Source: UKL13-2 sp947085425
GTDB taxonomy: Bacteria; Pseudomonadota; Gammaproteobacteria; Burkholderiales; Usitatibacteraceae
NCBI GenBank assembly: GCA_947085425.1
Contig: CAMTWK010000010.1
Span: forward strand, 1 to 64,000
DNA: 64,000 bases
Direction of reading: 5' to 3'
Of the stretch, positions 1 through 8,849 are shown piece after piece (within the stretch, counting starts at the first letter, position 1; every line of letters starts with the position of its first letter). The notes below the pieces were generated by a model. It worked only from the letters and a program-made list of their open reading frames with translations. It did no database searches and was not told the DNA's origin. Position numbers and translations under genes: made by a program.

Positions 1-399
1 ATCGACGCCATGTATGATGGCCGGAAAGATAAGCCAGCGCAATGGGTTCATTGCGCGTGTACGACTTCGCATAATCAGCCAGATCACGCGCTTTTGCGCG
101 GCGTTGCGCACGTGGAATCTCCAGCAGGTTTGGCTTTTTATAAGCGGCAGTTTGCATTTTTTTGATGAACGTGTCCGAGCCGAGATAAATTTGCCCCCGC
201 AGTTCACTCCAGACACTCGGCAATCCTTTGCCTTCATGCACAAAGTCCACGTATTTGGCAATCGCCCGCGCCCGCTGCGCACCGAATTGGGACAGGATGA
301 AATCAGTGTTGAGCCATTCCGGTTTGGCCGCCTGCCCGCAAGTCGAGTGAAAGCTGGACCAGGGCCACTGCTCAATGCGGCGGACCATTTTGGCGCGCC
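1..399 (-). pseudogene. REP-associated tyrosine transposase (RAYT), C-terminal fragment
   Basis: In a frame shifted relative to the IS200 start, codons from about 399 down to the left edge read RAKMVRRIEQWPWSSF, then a PEWL..DFILSQFG segment, LRGQIYLGSDTFI, EIPRAQRRA and AYLSGHHT. This is the conserved C-terminal part of RAYT proteins, the W-PWSS region followed by the helical tail and the start of the HTH-like end. There is no N-terminal HUH domain and no start codon, because the first half was lost at the junction. It continues beyond position 1. It is a remnant, so no activity is expected here. Confidence 0.75.
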
Positions 400-489
400 A
401 AAAATCTGCTTCTTACGCCTCTTTGGTATGAACACCACTTGATATTTGCAGTCCCACCTGCTATGACTCAGGCTCTGATATTCTTTCAT
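397..489 (-). pseudogene. IS200 family TnpA, N-terminal fragment
   Basis: The ATG at 489 opens a frame starting MKEYQSLSHSRWDCKY and continuing VVFIPKRRKKQIFG, the hallmark N-terminus of IS200-type Y1 transposases. Only about 31 codons are recognisable. The family is about 130-150 residues long, and the HUH motif and catalytic Tyr are absent. The frame stays open but no longer encodes transposase after the junction near 397. A GGAGATT ribosome site precedes the start. It is inactive. Confidence 0.8.
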
Positions 490-561
490 CGGTAATCTCC
501 TATCTCTTGGTCGAGACGTGAGATTCGCAGTGACCGTCGTAAAGGTCAAACCTTGAGGAGT

Positions 562-580
562 CCCCCGGCAAAGCCGGGGG
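562..580 (-). repeat. Subterminal hairpin of the IS200-type end
   Basis: Perfect inverted repeat CCCCCGGC-AAA-GCCGGGGG immediately upstream of the tnpA leader. Such hairpins are what IS200/IS605 TnpA binds. It could also act as a terminator for the MSHA transcript that ends at 631, but the tract after the stem is not a clean U-run. Confidence 0.6.
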
Positions 581-630
581 TTTACCTCATTAAATTAGAC
601 TGGGTATCCCTGCCAGCGTAAATGCCCGCG

Positions 631-1662
631 TCACTTCATCACTTTCATTCCCAACTGTTTCAGGTAGGCGGCTACGGTCGGAGTGATGGCCTCACGCTCT
701 TTTGCTCGATCCACCCAGCCCTGCGCTTCATCCTGCTTGCCACTGACCGCCAATGAAATGGCGGCACCAAGCATCCACTTGCCCTCATTGGGTCGAATCC
801 GCAGCGCAGCCAAGTAGGATGCAACCGCGTCCTGATGCAAAGCCAAGCGTTGTTCGGCATTGCCACGCAGTGCCCACGCATCGGCGTCATTGCCGATGCT
901 ATTTTCAAGTCGTTTTAATAAATCGATGGCAGCTTGCGGACGATTGTCGGCGACCTCCAGTCTGGCGATTTCACGGCCGAGTAAACCGATGACGCGTTGG
1001 CTACGGGTATTTTCTGCTGCGGCCAAGGCCTCACGCAACGTGGCCATCGCCGCCGAATGCGCACCATCATTCCACATTGAACGCGCCAATGCGATGGTTT
1101 CATCCGCAGCGACCTGCCGAACCGGCAATGTTGAGATCGTGGTTTTTCCCGGCAACTCCGGCACAGATGGCGACGGCGGAACGGATTTTGTTGTGGCAGT
1201 TGTGGCAGTTGTGGCAAATCGATTCGACGGCTCATTGGTTGGTGGCGTATCCGCCACCAACGCGGATAGTTTCATCGACAATTTAAGCGTATCACTCGAT
1301 ATAAGCGGCACCGCACCCACCGGCTCAGTCAATGCGGTTGAGGAGACGATCGCTATATTTGCTGCCGGTGTCGGCACGCTGACGGGCGGCTCTACCAGCG
1401 TAGCGGTCGCCACCGGCGCAATCGTTTGCACGGGCGGCGAGGTAACTGCAGGCAGTGCAGTTGGTGCCACAATCCAATACCGCCAAACAAGCAGGCCAAG
1501 CGCGAATAGTCCAACAACCACGCCCAGCAGCAAAAAGTACCCCGGCAGCATACTCCGGTCTTTGCGGGGCGCAACATTTCTCGGATCCGGAAAATCAATC
1601 GGCGCATTACGTACGGCATTACGACGATCAATATCTTGCAGCATTTTATTAATGACACTCAT
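631..1662 (-). CDS. mshN: MSHA biogenesis protein MshN (TPR protein)
   Basis: The 343-residue protein begins MSVINKMLQDIDRRNA, a typical MshN/GspB-like start. A cytoplasmic stub is followed by one membrane helix at about 40-63 (YFLLLGVVVGLFALGLLVW). Next comes a Pro/Ala/Thr-rich periplasmic linker and a C-terminal TPR block (about 190-343, e.g. ALRGNAEQRLALHQDAVASY). It is the last gene of the pilus locus, and its ATG overlaps the mshM stop as ATGA. MshN is thought to be an inner-membrane assembly partner of MshM and the secretin MshL. The family assignment is firm and the exact biochemical role is not. Confidence 0.88.
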   Translation of the reverse strand: MSVINKMLQDIDRRNAVRNAPIDFPDPRNVAPRKDRSMLPGYFLLLGVVVGLFALGLLVWRYWIVAPTALPAVTSPPVQTIAPVATATLVEPPVSVPTPAANIAIVSSTALTEPVGAVPLISSDTLKLSMKLSALVADTPPTNEPSNRFATTATTATTKSVPPSPSVPELPGKTTISTLPVRQVAADETIALARSMWNDGAHSAAMATLREALAAAENTRSQRVIGLLGREIARLEVADNRPQAAIDLLKRLENSIGNDADAWALRGNAEQRLALHQDAVASYLAALRIRPNEGKWMLGAAISLAVSGKQDEAQGWVDRAKEREAITPTVAAYLKQLGMKVMK

Positions 1663-2543
1663 GGCCGTCCCCTCTTCGGATCCGTGCCAAATAATTTATT
1701 CCAAAGCGATTTCAGCCAACCGGCTGCTGCCGGCATTACTGCGTCGGTGTCATCGGCAGCCAGCACCACATGCTGTCGTTCCACGTTTTTCATGCCGTTG
1801 CCAAAGGCCAGCATCAACGCCTTGTGTGATATCACGTTGATTAATCTCGGTATGCCGGCACTGCGCCGTGATAATTCCTCGATGGCGGCATTGGTGAAAA
1901 TGCGCGGATCGGTCGCACCGGCAACTTTCAGGCGATAGTCGACATAGGTGCCAACCTCTTGTGTTTGCAACGGCGCAAGGTAGTCGGCAAAGGTGATGCG
2001 TTGCAATAATTGTCGCAGATGCGGCTGGGCAAGCTTGGAGTCCAGCTCGGGTTGGCCAAATAGAACAATTTGCAGCAGCTTGCGTTTTTCCGTTTCAATA
2101 TTGGACATCAGGCGCAATGCTTCGACCGTGTCATCGGGAATACACTGCGCTTCATCGATGATCAACACGACTTTCCGACCGGCACGAGCGTGTCCGAGCA
2201 GGCAGCGTTTGAGTTCTTTGACGATCCGATGCGAAGACTCATTGGGGTCTATCTCGATGGCCAACTCATCACATACCGCCAGCAACATATTGCGCGCGTC
2301 CAATGCCGGGTTGGGAATGTAGGCGGTGGCACAATTATCGGCGAGTGCGGCCAAGAGGCGCCTACAGAGCAGCGTTTTACCGCAGCCCACCTCGGCGACA
2401 ATTTTGACAAATCCTTCGCCGGAGCGCAGCGCCACCAACAGCGTATTCAACGCCGCCTGCGCACCTTGGTGCGCATAAAAAAAAGTCGTATCCGGGGTCA
2501 GCGAAAACGGTCGCTCGGTCAGGCCAAAGTGACGCTCGTACAT
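1659..2543 (-). CDS. mshM: MSHA biogenesis ATPase MshM (ExeA-like AAA)
   Basis: AAA ATPase of the ExeA/GspA/MshM class, about 294 residues. Starts MYERHFGLTERPFSLTPD, the usual MshM/ExeA N-terminus. The Walker A is AEVGCGKT, with Ala at the first position instead of the more common Gly. The Walker B is VVLIIDEAQ. The ATG at 2543 is preferred over a TTG one codon upstream. It sits 6 bp after mshL and overlaps mshN by ATGA. The family remodels peptidoglycan or assembles the secretin, and in MSHA systems it works with MshL/MshN. Confidence 0.9.
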   Translation of the reverse strand: MYERHFGLTERPFSLTPDTTFFYAHQGAQAALNTLLVALRSGEGFVKIVAEVGCGKTLLCRRLLAALADNCATAYIPNPALDARNMLLAVCDELAIEIDPNESSHRIVKELKRCLLGHARAGRKVVLIIDEAQCIPDDTVEALRLMSNIETEKRKLLQIVLFGQPELDSKLAQPHLRQLLQRITFADYLAPLQTQEVGTYVDYRLKVAGATDPRIFTNAAIEELSRRSAGIPRLINVISHKALMLAFGNGMKNVERQHVVLAADDTDAVMPAAAGWLKSLWNKLFGTDPKRGRP

Positions 2544-2549
2544 CAAGCG

Positions 2550-4292
2550 TTACTTTGGTGACGTTGGTGCCGCCGGCTCCGCGCCATCAACATTGATAAT
2601 CCGCCGGGCATTGCTGAGCTCTTCAACACGATCGCGCACATCGCGGGACTGTTCGCGCCAATCCTCGGCCGAACGGATGATGGTTGGTTTGATCAACACC
2701 ACGATTTCGCGTTTAGAACCGGTTTTTTGCTGGTTCCCCAGCAGATTTGACAGCAGGGGGATGTTGGTTGAGCCTGGCAAACCGGAGCGGGATCCTTTGG
2801 TTTCGACTTGCATCAGGCCGCCAATGGCGACGATTTGACCATCGGTGACCCGCACCACCGTGTCGGTTTCGTTGGTGCTGTTGGCAGGCAACGGCAGACG
2901 GATTGAACCAATCGAGCCGCCCAGGTCAACCTGCTTGACAACTTCTGATACGGAGCTGACGGAAGGGTGAATATGCAGGGTAACGGTGTCGCCCTGGTCA
3001 ATTTGCGGCATCACGTCGAGGGAGATACCGGAGAAAAACGACGAAAGTGCAATCGAAGGCAGCGTGGTGGTATTGCTGGAGGCGTTGCCACCGGAGGTAA
3101 TGGTGCCGCCCGTGACCCCGGTGACAAAAAACTCATCGGTGCCCACTTTGAGCACCGCCTTTTGGTTGTTCAGCGCCGCCAACCGCGGGCTCGACAGGAT
3201 TTGCACGTCACCCTGCGTTTCCAGAAAGCTCAACACGCCGTCAAAGTTGCGGTGGCCAAACACCAGCCCAAACAAGCCATTGCCCAAAGCCGGTGCCGCG
3301 ACCACATCCGGCAGCGACGGCTGTGGATTGCCTCTATTGGCCGGGAACCAGCTATTGGGCGTGCGGCTGATGGTACCGCCGGCACCGCGACCACGCAGCA
3401 GTGTCCAGTCGACACCACTCTGGAAACCATCGCGCAAATGCACTTCAACAATCTTGGCTTCAAGCATCACCTGTCGTTCCACCGCGATGCGCGAGGCCTT
3501 GAGGAACGCATCAACCTGGCGCAATTCTTCAGGCATGGCGCGCACCGCAACGATACCCGATTGCGGACTGAGCACCACATTGCGGCCGGGACCACTGCCA
3601 ACCATGCCGCGCAACACGTCGCCCAACTCGCTCCAGAAGTCGGTCTTGGAGCTGGTGGAAAGCCGGCTGCTTTCAAAAACCTGCTGCGCCCCGCCAGCGG
3701 GTACACCGCCGGGCGTGCCGCCACTCGGCGCTGCCGACGCCCCAGAATTGACCCGTATCTCACTTTTTCCCTCGCGTTTGGCGTTCAGGTAATTGACGGT
3801 AAAAATACGCGTCTGCAAAGTTGGCGGAAAAATGGTGATACGTCGTCCGTCAATCTTGAAATCGTAACCATAAACATCACGAATCGCCTCGAGCGCCTCA
3901 CGGATGGTGATACCACGCAACGTGACGGACAATGAACCGGTGACCTCAGGATGCATCAACATGCTGTAACGGGTATCGGTGACCATGGCCAAAAATACTT
4001 CACGTGCAAGCGCATTATTTACAATCAAATCAAAACGCGGCTCTGCCGGCGTCGCAACGGCCTGCGCGGCGACGTCGGCGCTTTGCAGTGCATCACTGAT
4101 TTGCGCAGGCACGGCTGCCGCAGGTTTGGGCGCCGCCACCTGCTGCATCTCGGTACGAATGGCGGCCTCTGATACAGTTTTACTGACGCGATTTGCGCAG
4201 CCGCTGATAAACACACTCAGCGCGAGTGTCATGAATAAATAAGGACGCAAAGTGATCTGGGGCATTTTTGAATATTCATGGTTTGATTTCAT
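2550..4292 (-). CDS. mshL: MSHA outer-membrane secretin MshL
   Basis: 580-residue secretin. The signal peptide ends in a lipobox (FISGC, Cys32), so it is a probable lipoprotein. An STN-type N-domain lies at about 85-155 (NNALAREVFLAMVTDTRY, then SVTLRGITIREALEAIRDVY), followed by an N1-like domain. The C-terminal secretin barrel is at about 330-545, including the conserved VVLIKPTII end. A Gly/Ala-rich insert near 190-205 separates N domains. It overlaps mshK upstream (ATGA). It forms the outer-membrane pore through which the pilus passes. Confidence 0.92.
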   Translation of the reverse strand: MKSNHEYSKMPQITLRPYLFMTLALSVFISGCANRVSKTVSEAAIRTEMQQVAAPKPAAAVPAQISDALQSADVAAQAVATPAEPRFDLIVNNALAREVFLAMVTDTRYSMLMHPEVTGSLSVTLRGITIREALEAIRDVYGYDFKIDGRRITIFPPTLQTRIFTVNYLNAKREGKSEIRVNSGASAAPSGGTPGGVPAGGAQQVFESSRLSTSSKTDFWSELGDVLRGMVGSGPGRNVVLSPQSGIVAVRAMPEELRQVDAFLKASRIAVERQVMLEAKIVEVHLRDGFQSGVDWTLLRGRGAGGTISRTPNSWFPANRGNPQPSLPDVVAAPALGNGLFGLVFGHRNFDGVLSFLETQGDVQILSSPRLAALNNQKAVLKVGTDEFFVTGVTGGTITSGGNASSNTTTLPSIALSSFFSGISLDVMPQIDQGDTVTLHIHPSVSSVSEVVKQVDLGGSIGSIRLPLPANSTNETDTVVRVTDGQIVAIGGLMQVETKGSRSGLPGSTNIPLLSNLLGNQQKTGSKREIVVLIKPTIIRSAEDWREQSRDVRDRVEELSNARRIINVDGAEPAAPTSPK

Positions 4293-4720
4293 TTTGGTAT
4301 TCCCTTTTTGCCGTCCATTTTGACAGGCGCAATCGAATTTGTAGGCGAGTGGCTATTGGGCAAACTGACAGGCTGCTTTTCGATTCCTGAGAATAACGTC
4401 AACTTTCTGGATCCGGTTGGAGATTGCAGCCAAACGGCTGATTCCGAAATGCGCTCGATGCGCGCGCCTTCAACTGTATCTCCAACCGCATATCGACGGC
4501 TGTTATACACCAAGTACCGCGTCCCGTTAATGGTGACCAGGTGTTCGATTTTGAACAGGTCCAGCGGGTTGCGGTCACTTCTTACCGGCGCGGCGTATTC
4601 GACCGGCGGTTGCGTTGGGTCCCGCGTAACGACTGGTGATGGCAAGGTTGGTGCCGCTTCAACACCGACAAAAATCAGGTTGGCACAGAGTAGCATCAAA
4701 ATTTGGCGGGAGGTATTCAT
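4289..4720 (-). CDS. mshK: MSHA biogenesis protein MshK (PilP-like)
   Basis: Small exported protein of 143 residues. It has a signal peptide (ILMLLCANLIFVGVEA) and a motif DPTQPP, followed by a PilP/GspC-like beta domain (LVTINGTRYLVYNSRRYAVGD). The ATG at 4720 is chosen because it overlaps the mshJ stop by ATGA; an upstream in-frame extension to 4786 has no support. PilP-like proteins link the inner-membrane PilN/PilO (MshI/MshJ) complex to the secretin. Confidence 0.82.
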   Translation of the reverse strand: MNTSRQILMLLCANLIFVGVEAAPTLPSPVVTRDPTQPPVEYAAPVRSDRNPLDLFKIEHLVTINGTRYLVYNSRRYAVGDTVEGARIERISESAVWLQSPTGSRKLTLFSGIEKQPVSLPNSHSPTNSIAPVKMDGKKGIPK

Positions 4721-5337
4721 GATTTTACCGGGGGCATCACGATGCGAATGGTCACCTGCGTGGGCGCAGGCTCGGCACGGACCCAAACACCGCCCCAGCG
4801 CGCCTGCGGTAAGGTCTTTTCCAGCGCAAAAAGATATTCCACAAGATCTTGGTATTTGCCAGACAGGGTCACATCAATACTGCTGCGGCGATTCGGGTCG
4901 GCATTTGCGACGGCGACCGGCTCCGTGCTTGCCTGCGCCATACTCACCAACGCGACCCGATCAGAGCGCTTGAGAATCCGCGTATACATGGCTGAAATTG
5001 CCGCTGCGTCAACCGGTACCACGGCCATGCTGGCAATTTCAGTTTCAATCATATCAATATCCGCCTGTGCCTTTGCCATTTCAACGGCAACAACTTTGGC
5101 TCGATCACGACCACGACGCAACATCTCTAAGTTAGTCTGTGCCTGTTGCAAATTCATGTCCGACGATTTTTTATCGAGTTGGGCAACCAATATGTTTTGC
5201 TGGGTCATCAGCGGCGAGATGAACAATTGGAAGGTCAACAAGGCAAGCGCTGCCAGAATTCCTATAAACAACATAAACCGCTCGCGCAAGGAGAGCGCGT
5301 CGATGCGTACAGCCAGTTTTAACCAATGTGCTTTCAT
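4717..5337 (-). CDS. mshJ: MSHA biogenesis protein MshJ (PilO-like)
   Basis: 206 residues. An N-terminal cytoplasmic stub (LSLRERFMLFIGILAALAL) contains a single membrane helix at about 20-40. A coiled-coil region follows (VAQLDKKSSDMNLQQAQTN to about 110), then a small alpha/beta domain with SIDVTLSGKYQDLVEYLFAL. This is the GspM/PilO fold. It overlaps both neighbours by ATGA (5334-5337 and 4717-4720). It pairs with the PilN-like product upstream to form the inner-membrane alignment complex. Confidence 0.85.
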   Translation of the reverse strand: MKAHWLKLAVRIDALSLRERFMLFIGILAALALLTFQLFISPLMTQQNILVAQLDKKSSDMNLQQAQTNLEMLRRGRDRAKVVAVEMAKAQADIDMIETEIASMAVVPVDAAAISAMYTRILKRSDRVALVSMAQASTEPVAVANADPNRRSSIDVTLSGKYQDLVEYLFALEKTLPQARWGGVWVRAEPAPTQVTIRIVMPPVKS

Positions 5338-6002
5338 GGCCGCACTCCGTTTTCAGCAAAAGGTGATGCCTGAATCGCCGTAACAGCAAAAGTATGCAGC
5401 AATAATGCACTGGATGATTTTGGTGCATCCGCCCGCTCGAGGCGCACAGTGGGCGAGGGTTGGGAGACGATAAAACCAGACGACAATAATCGGTCGATCA
5501 TCACGTTGACCGCCAAAGGATCGAGGGTTTTCCCCATCAACTCTATACGGTTGTCACTCACACGCACTTCGGTTAACCAGACTTGCGGCGGCACACTATT
5601 GGCAATTAATTTTAACAATGCGCTGGGACCATTGGTTATGCCAGAGGCACCGTATTTTAAAGTGTCACGCACGGCACGTCTGGTTTCCAACAGCGCCTTT
5701 TTGTCGCGCAGATTGGTCTCAAGTGCGGCAACCTGTTGGGCGGACGGCAACACTTCTCCATCCTCAGCGGGTGCGGCAATTCTTGCCTGCTCTGCCGCGT
5801 GGCGGCCAGCCTGAATGACAACCTCGCGACGAAGTTTGCCTGTTTCAACCACCGCCCAATAACCCACGGCGGTCATGGTCAAAATCGCAATCACCACCCA
5901 GATCAAAATCAACCGGGCCGAGATCAGTTCACGCGATGGTAGCAACGTCGGGTTTAGCAGATTGATTTGGCGCAGGCCTGTGGTCACGGTGGTCGCTTTC
6001 AT
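5334..6002 (-). CDS. PilN-like MSHA biogenesis protein (MshI1/MshI2)
   Basis: 222 residues beginning MKATTVTTGLRQINLLNP; the INLLNP motif is diagnostic of PilN. One membrane helix lies at about 33-53 (LILIWVVIAILTMTAVGYW). A coiled-coil region is followed by a ferredoxin-like domain (WLTEVRVSDNRIELMGKTL). The ATG at 6002 overlaps the mshI stop by ATGA and has AAGGTG as ribosome site; the longer frame to 6062 is rejected. In Vibrio the PilM- and PilN-like halves are also separate genes. Confidence 0.85.
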   Translation of the reverse strand: MKATTVTTGLRQINLLNPTLLPSRELISARLILIWVVIAILTMTAVGYWAVVETGKLRREVVIQAGRHAAEQARIAAPAEDGEVLPSAQQVAALETNLRDKKALLETRRAVRDTLKYGASGITNGPSALLKLIANSVPPQVWLTEVRVSDNRIELMGKTLDPLAVNVMIDRLLSSGFIVSQPSPTVRLERADAPKSSSALLLHTFAVTAIQASPFAENGVRP

Positions 6003-6985
6003 GACTTCACCTTGGGTCGCAACAATGCGCCGAGCAACGGCAAATAGGCTGCATCTTTCCACGGTGGCGCGGCTTTACCGTTCGGCAACTTAAACACCAA
6101 TGACATATCGAACGGACGCGTATCGAGTCTGGTTTCGACCTTTAGCAAGTCAATAATGGCGTCGGTCATTCCTCCGGCATCAACTCGCATGGTCATGATC
6201 GGCGTCTGCGGATAAAGGTCATCCCACAGATCGAGGCTGCGATGCAACTGTGTGAGCGACCTTGCCAACGCTTCAGCACCGGCATTGGTGCCGATTAAGG
6301 CCGACTGGACATTGTCCACAGCCGCCGCAAGAATGTCTGAGTCAAATTCAAATCGACGAAAAAAACACAACTCCCCCTTGACTGTCACGATCATCAATGC
6401 CCGCCCGGCATCTGCCACCAACGCTGCGGCAACATTTGGTGCACCGGGCTCGGCCAATAACTGTGCATGCAACAAGTTTCGCTGGGCAGTCTCGGCAACC
6501 TCGATCACCGACAAGGGATGTCCCAACTCGACACAATCCACCATGCGTGCGCGAATAAGGTCGTTGTGGGCAACTACAGCGATCACGTTTTCATTTCTGC
6601 CGACCTCGGCCAGCACCGGCAAAACATCCAGCGTGTAATCGTTGGGGGAGCCCTCGACAAATTCCATCGCCCGCCACCTTACCGCACTCACCAACTCTTC
6701 CGGCGGAACATTCGGCGAATCGATTTGGAGGATTTGATACTCACGCGGAGCCAGCACGGCTATGGATCGCTCGGCCGCAGGCAACAAGGACTTGATTCGC
6801 TTGGTAAAAGCATTGCGAGTTTGGCTGCCGCGAAGCTCGGTGCCCCAAGCCACAAGCGTCGCACCCTGCGCGCTAGTATTGAATGCCAGCACATAACGAA
6901 GTGAATTGTCCTCCAATGTCAACGCCAGGGTATACCCCTTTACATACGCACGCCCTGACAGTTTGGACAGCAATCCCTTTATCAA
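5999..6985 (-). CDS. mshI: MSHA biogenesis protein MshI (PilM-like)
   Basis: 328-residue cytoplasmic PilM/GspL-type protein of the actin-like ATPase fold, reading SPNVPPEELVSAVRWRAMEF and a later LVADAGRALMIV strand. The start is taken as TTG at 6985 because a strong AGGGGG ribosome site lies 6 nt upstream. A TTG at 7009 is possible but has no such site. It is expected to bind the N-terminus of the adjacent PilN-like protein. It follows the mshQ-position gene by about 180 bp, the only sizeable gap in this half of the locus, so a separate promoter is possible. Confidence 0.83.
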   Translation of the reverse strand: MIKGLLSKLSGRAYVKGYTLALTLEDNSLRYVLAFNTSAQGATLVAWGTELRGSQTRNAFTKRIKSLLPAAERSIAVLAPREYQILQIDSPNVPPEELVSAVRWRAMEFVEGSPNDYTLDVLPVLAEVGRNENVIAVVAHNDLIRARMVDCVELGHPLSVIEVAETAQRNLLHAQLLAEPGAPNVAAALVADAGRALMIVTVKGELCFFRRFEFDSDILAAAVDNVQSALIGTNAGAEALARSLTQLHRSLDLWDDLYPQTPIMTMRVDAGGMTDAIIDLLKVETRLDTRPFDMSLVFKLPNGKAAPPWKDAAYLPLLGALLRPKVKS

Positions 6986-7162
6986 GTGTTTCCCCCTGTT
7001 ATGGATCAAATACCATTTTTTGCGTTCTGTTGCTGCTGGACTGAGTCAAGCAGCAATTGTACACGCTGGCAACATCGGTACCATGCACTTTCAACGCAAA
7101 AATCAGCAGGCGTTCCCCGTGTGTGGCTGACGCATAGGGCGAGCGGCCAAATGCCGGAAAAT

Positions 7163-8821
7163 TCACCGAAAATCCTCGCGCCAAATCTGGTTGGCCGAAT
7201 TGTTGAGTGTGCCGGATTTAAAGGCGTTGACCGTCACGGTGAATGGAATGTCCGCAAACAAGCCGTTGGCATCGGTCACCCGGATACTAAAAACGCTGGC
7301 GGTCGCAGCGGCCGGTGAGCTTGCGAAGGTCAGGCTGAAGTCGCCGTCCAGGGTCTGTGGCAGTCGGCCTGCCACATTGGGCGCGGTAAAGATGACCGGA
7401 TTGACCCCGGCCGCGATCCAGGTGTCGATGATGGTGCCCGCGCCAAGGTCAACAAGTGAATAGGGATCGCCGCCTGCGCCCCAGCCTGCGGGCGCAGTGA
7501 TGGCCACACTGTTGACCGGCGCGCAACCATTATTGATGACGTTGGTGGTGAGCACCACGTTGGTACTATCGGCATTGGTGACAGCCGGATCGATGGTCGC
7601 CAAAAAACCGCCGCGTGTGATATTGGCGGAGGTGGCGGGCTGCGAGGTGTGAACCGGAAAGCCGGCGGTGTTGCCGGTACCGGTGGCTAAGCCGCTGAAG
7701 GTAAATGGGTTGGTCGCACCAACGGCATTGATCTGGTAAACCCAGGTGATGGCGGTGGTCGGGGGCGACGAGGGCACATTGGCGATGGGCACGGCCGGCA
7801 CCGGTCCCGACACAAAAGTCACCGGCGCACCCACCGCCGGAGTGAGCGTGGGCGTGACGTTCAACATATTGTACGGATAACCATTGGTCAAGGTCATGGT
7901 GATGGTGATGTTCGAGCCGGGGTACTGGCAGGCCAGCGACGAGGTGATCGCCGCCGACAGCCGACTGACCGCCAATGTGCTGGAGGTCGCCAATCGGGAC
8001 GTGACGGTCGCGCCATTCCGTGCGTCGGCGGTGAAATAGATGGTGCCGCCATCGGTGATGGCCGAGCTGTAGGTAAACGTAATCGTCCCCGTTGCCAAGG
8101 CTGCCAGACTGAGCGGACTGCCGACCGTACCAGTCAGCACCTGCGTCACCGTGCCGGTCTTGATTGCCGTGGGCGGATTGGGGTTGGAGACAATGTTGTT
8201 TTGGGTCACGTTGGAAACATTCACCACCGTCATCACCAGCCGAAAGCTGGTGCCGGCGGTGATGGCGGTAATCGCCGCGCCACCAAGGTCAGTGATCTGC
8301 AAGGAAGTGATGGCGAGCGACCTCACCGTCCACGACCCGGTCACCACGTTGGCGGCATTGGTGATGCCAGTGGTGCAGGTGGTGTTGGAATACGAAGGGC
8401 GAACGTCCCGTAAGGTCTCCACGCTGTCCACCCCACCCGTACGCATCACCAGCACCAAGGTGAAATTCAACGACGCGCCCAACGGAATATAACCGGCGGC
8501 CGAACTGGCCGCAAAGGTCACACTGGTGGTGGTGCCGGTGGTAATCGCGGTGCGCGTCCAGCCTGGCGGTGCCGCCGTGGCGGCGGAAAAAGTCGTTCCA
8601 TTCTGCACCCGAAAGCGCACCCGGCTAAAACATCGGCCGGTATCTGCGCCCGTGTTGGCGTTTCTGACGTTGTAGGTGATGGATTGGGTGCTGCGCATGT
8701 CAAAGGTGGCGGCGGCACCGCTTGGTGTTTGTGTGTAGACGCCAACAATCGCTGCCTGCCCAGCCGACACAAACAGTCCACTGGCAAGGGTAAGCAACCA
8801 TGCGCAAATTTTTATGTTCAT
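7163..8821 (-). CDS. MshQ-position secreted beta-rich protein
   Basis: 552 residues. A cleavable signal peptide (ICAWLLTLASGLFVSAGQA) is followed by an almost entirely Ser/Thr/Ala/Gly-rich beta-sheet protein of successive Ig-like segments (e.g. LQITDLGGAAITAITAGTSF; TFSGLATGTGNTAGFPV), with very few Cys. The ATG at 8821 has GAGGG six bases upstream. Its place after mshP matches mshQ in Vibrio, whose product is a large exported protein, but I do not see clear MshQ sequence hallmarks. It could be a tip adhesin or a surface protein recruited to the locus. The product name is positional inference. Confidence 0.6.
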   Translation of the reverse strand: MNIKICAWLLTLASGLFVSAGQAAIVGVYTQTPSGAAATFDMRSTQSITYNVRNANTGADTGRCFSRVRFRVQNGTTFSAATAAPPGWTRTAITTGTTTSVTFAASSAAGYIPLGASLNFTLVLVMRTGGVDSVETLRDVRPSYSNTTCTTGITNAANVVTGSWTVRSLAITSLQITDLGGAAITAITAGTSFRLVMTVVNVSNVTQNNIVSNPNPPTAIKTGTVTQVLTGTVGSPLSLAALATGTITFTYSSAITDGGTIYFTADARNGATVTSRLATSSTLAVSRLSAAITSSLACQYPGSNITITMTLTNGYPYNMLNVTPTLTPAVGAPVTFVSGPVPAVPIANVPSSPPTTAITWVYQINAVGATNPFTFSGLATGTGNTAGFPVHTSQPATSANITRGGFLATIDPAVTNADSTNVVLTTNVINNGCAPVNSVAITAPAGWGAGGDPYSLVDLGAGTIIDTWIAAGVNPVIFTAPNVAGRLPQTLDGDFSLTFASSPAAATASVFSIRVTDANGLFADIPFTVTVNAFKSGTLNNSANQIWREDFR

Positions 8822-8849
8822 GTTTTTCCCTCGCATCAATGGTCAGTGG

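Larger units (their letters stand above)
1..580 (-). mobile_element. IS200-type / RAYT composite element remnant
   Basis: The segment reads leftwards from an IS200-like end. It has a subterminal hairpin at 562-580 (stem CCCCCGGC, loop AAA), an untranslated stretch, a ribosome site GGAGATT and a tnpA start at 489. After 31 transposase codons the sequence switches near 393-400 into a different transposase family and runs off the left edge. The subterminal hairpin followed by a short leader and tnpA is typical of IS200/IS605 elements. The element lies about 50 bp beyond the stop of the last MSHA gene and does not disrupt it. Confidence 0.75.

Noticed and set aside
860..1840. Long plus-strand open frame opposite mshN/mshM
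   Set aside because: No ribosome site or family motif; it is the antisense shadow of two well-supported overlapping genes.
2967..3935. Long plus-strand open frame opposite mshL
   Set aside because: Composition is His/Arg-rich and non-protein-like; the secretin on the other strand has clear domain matches.
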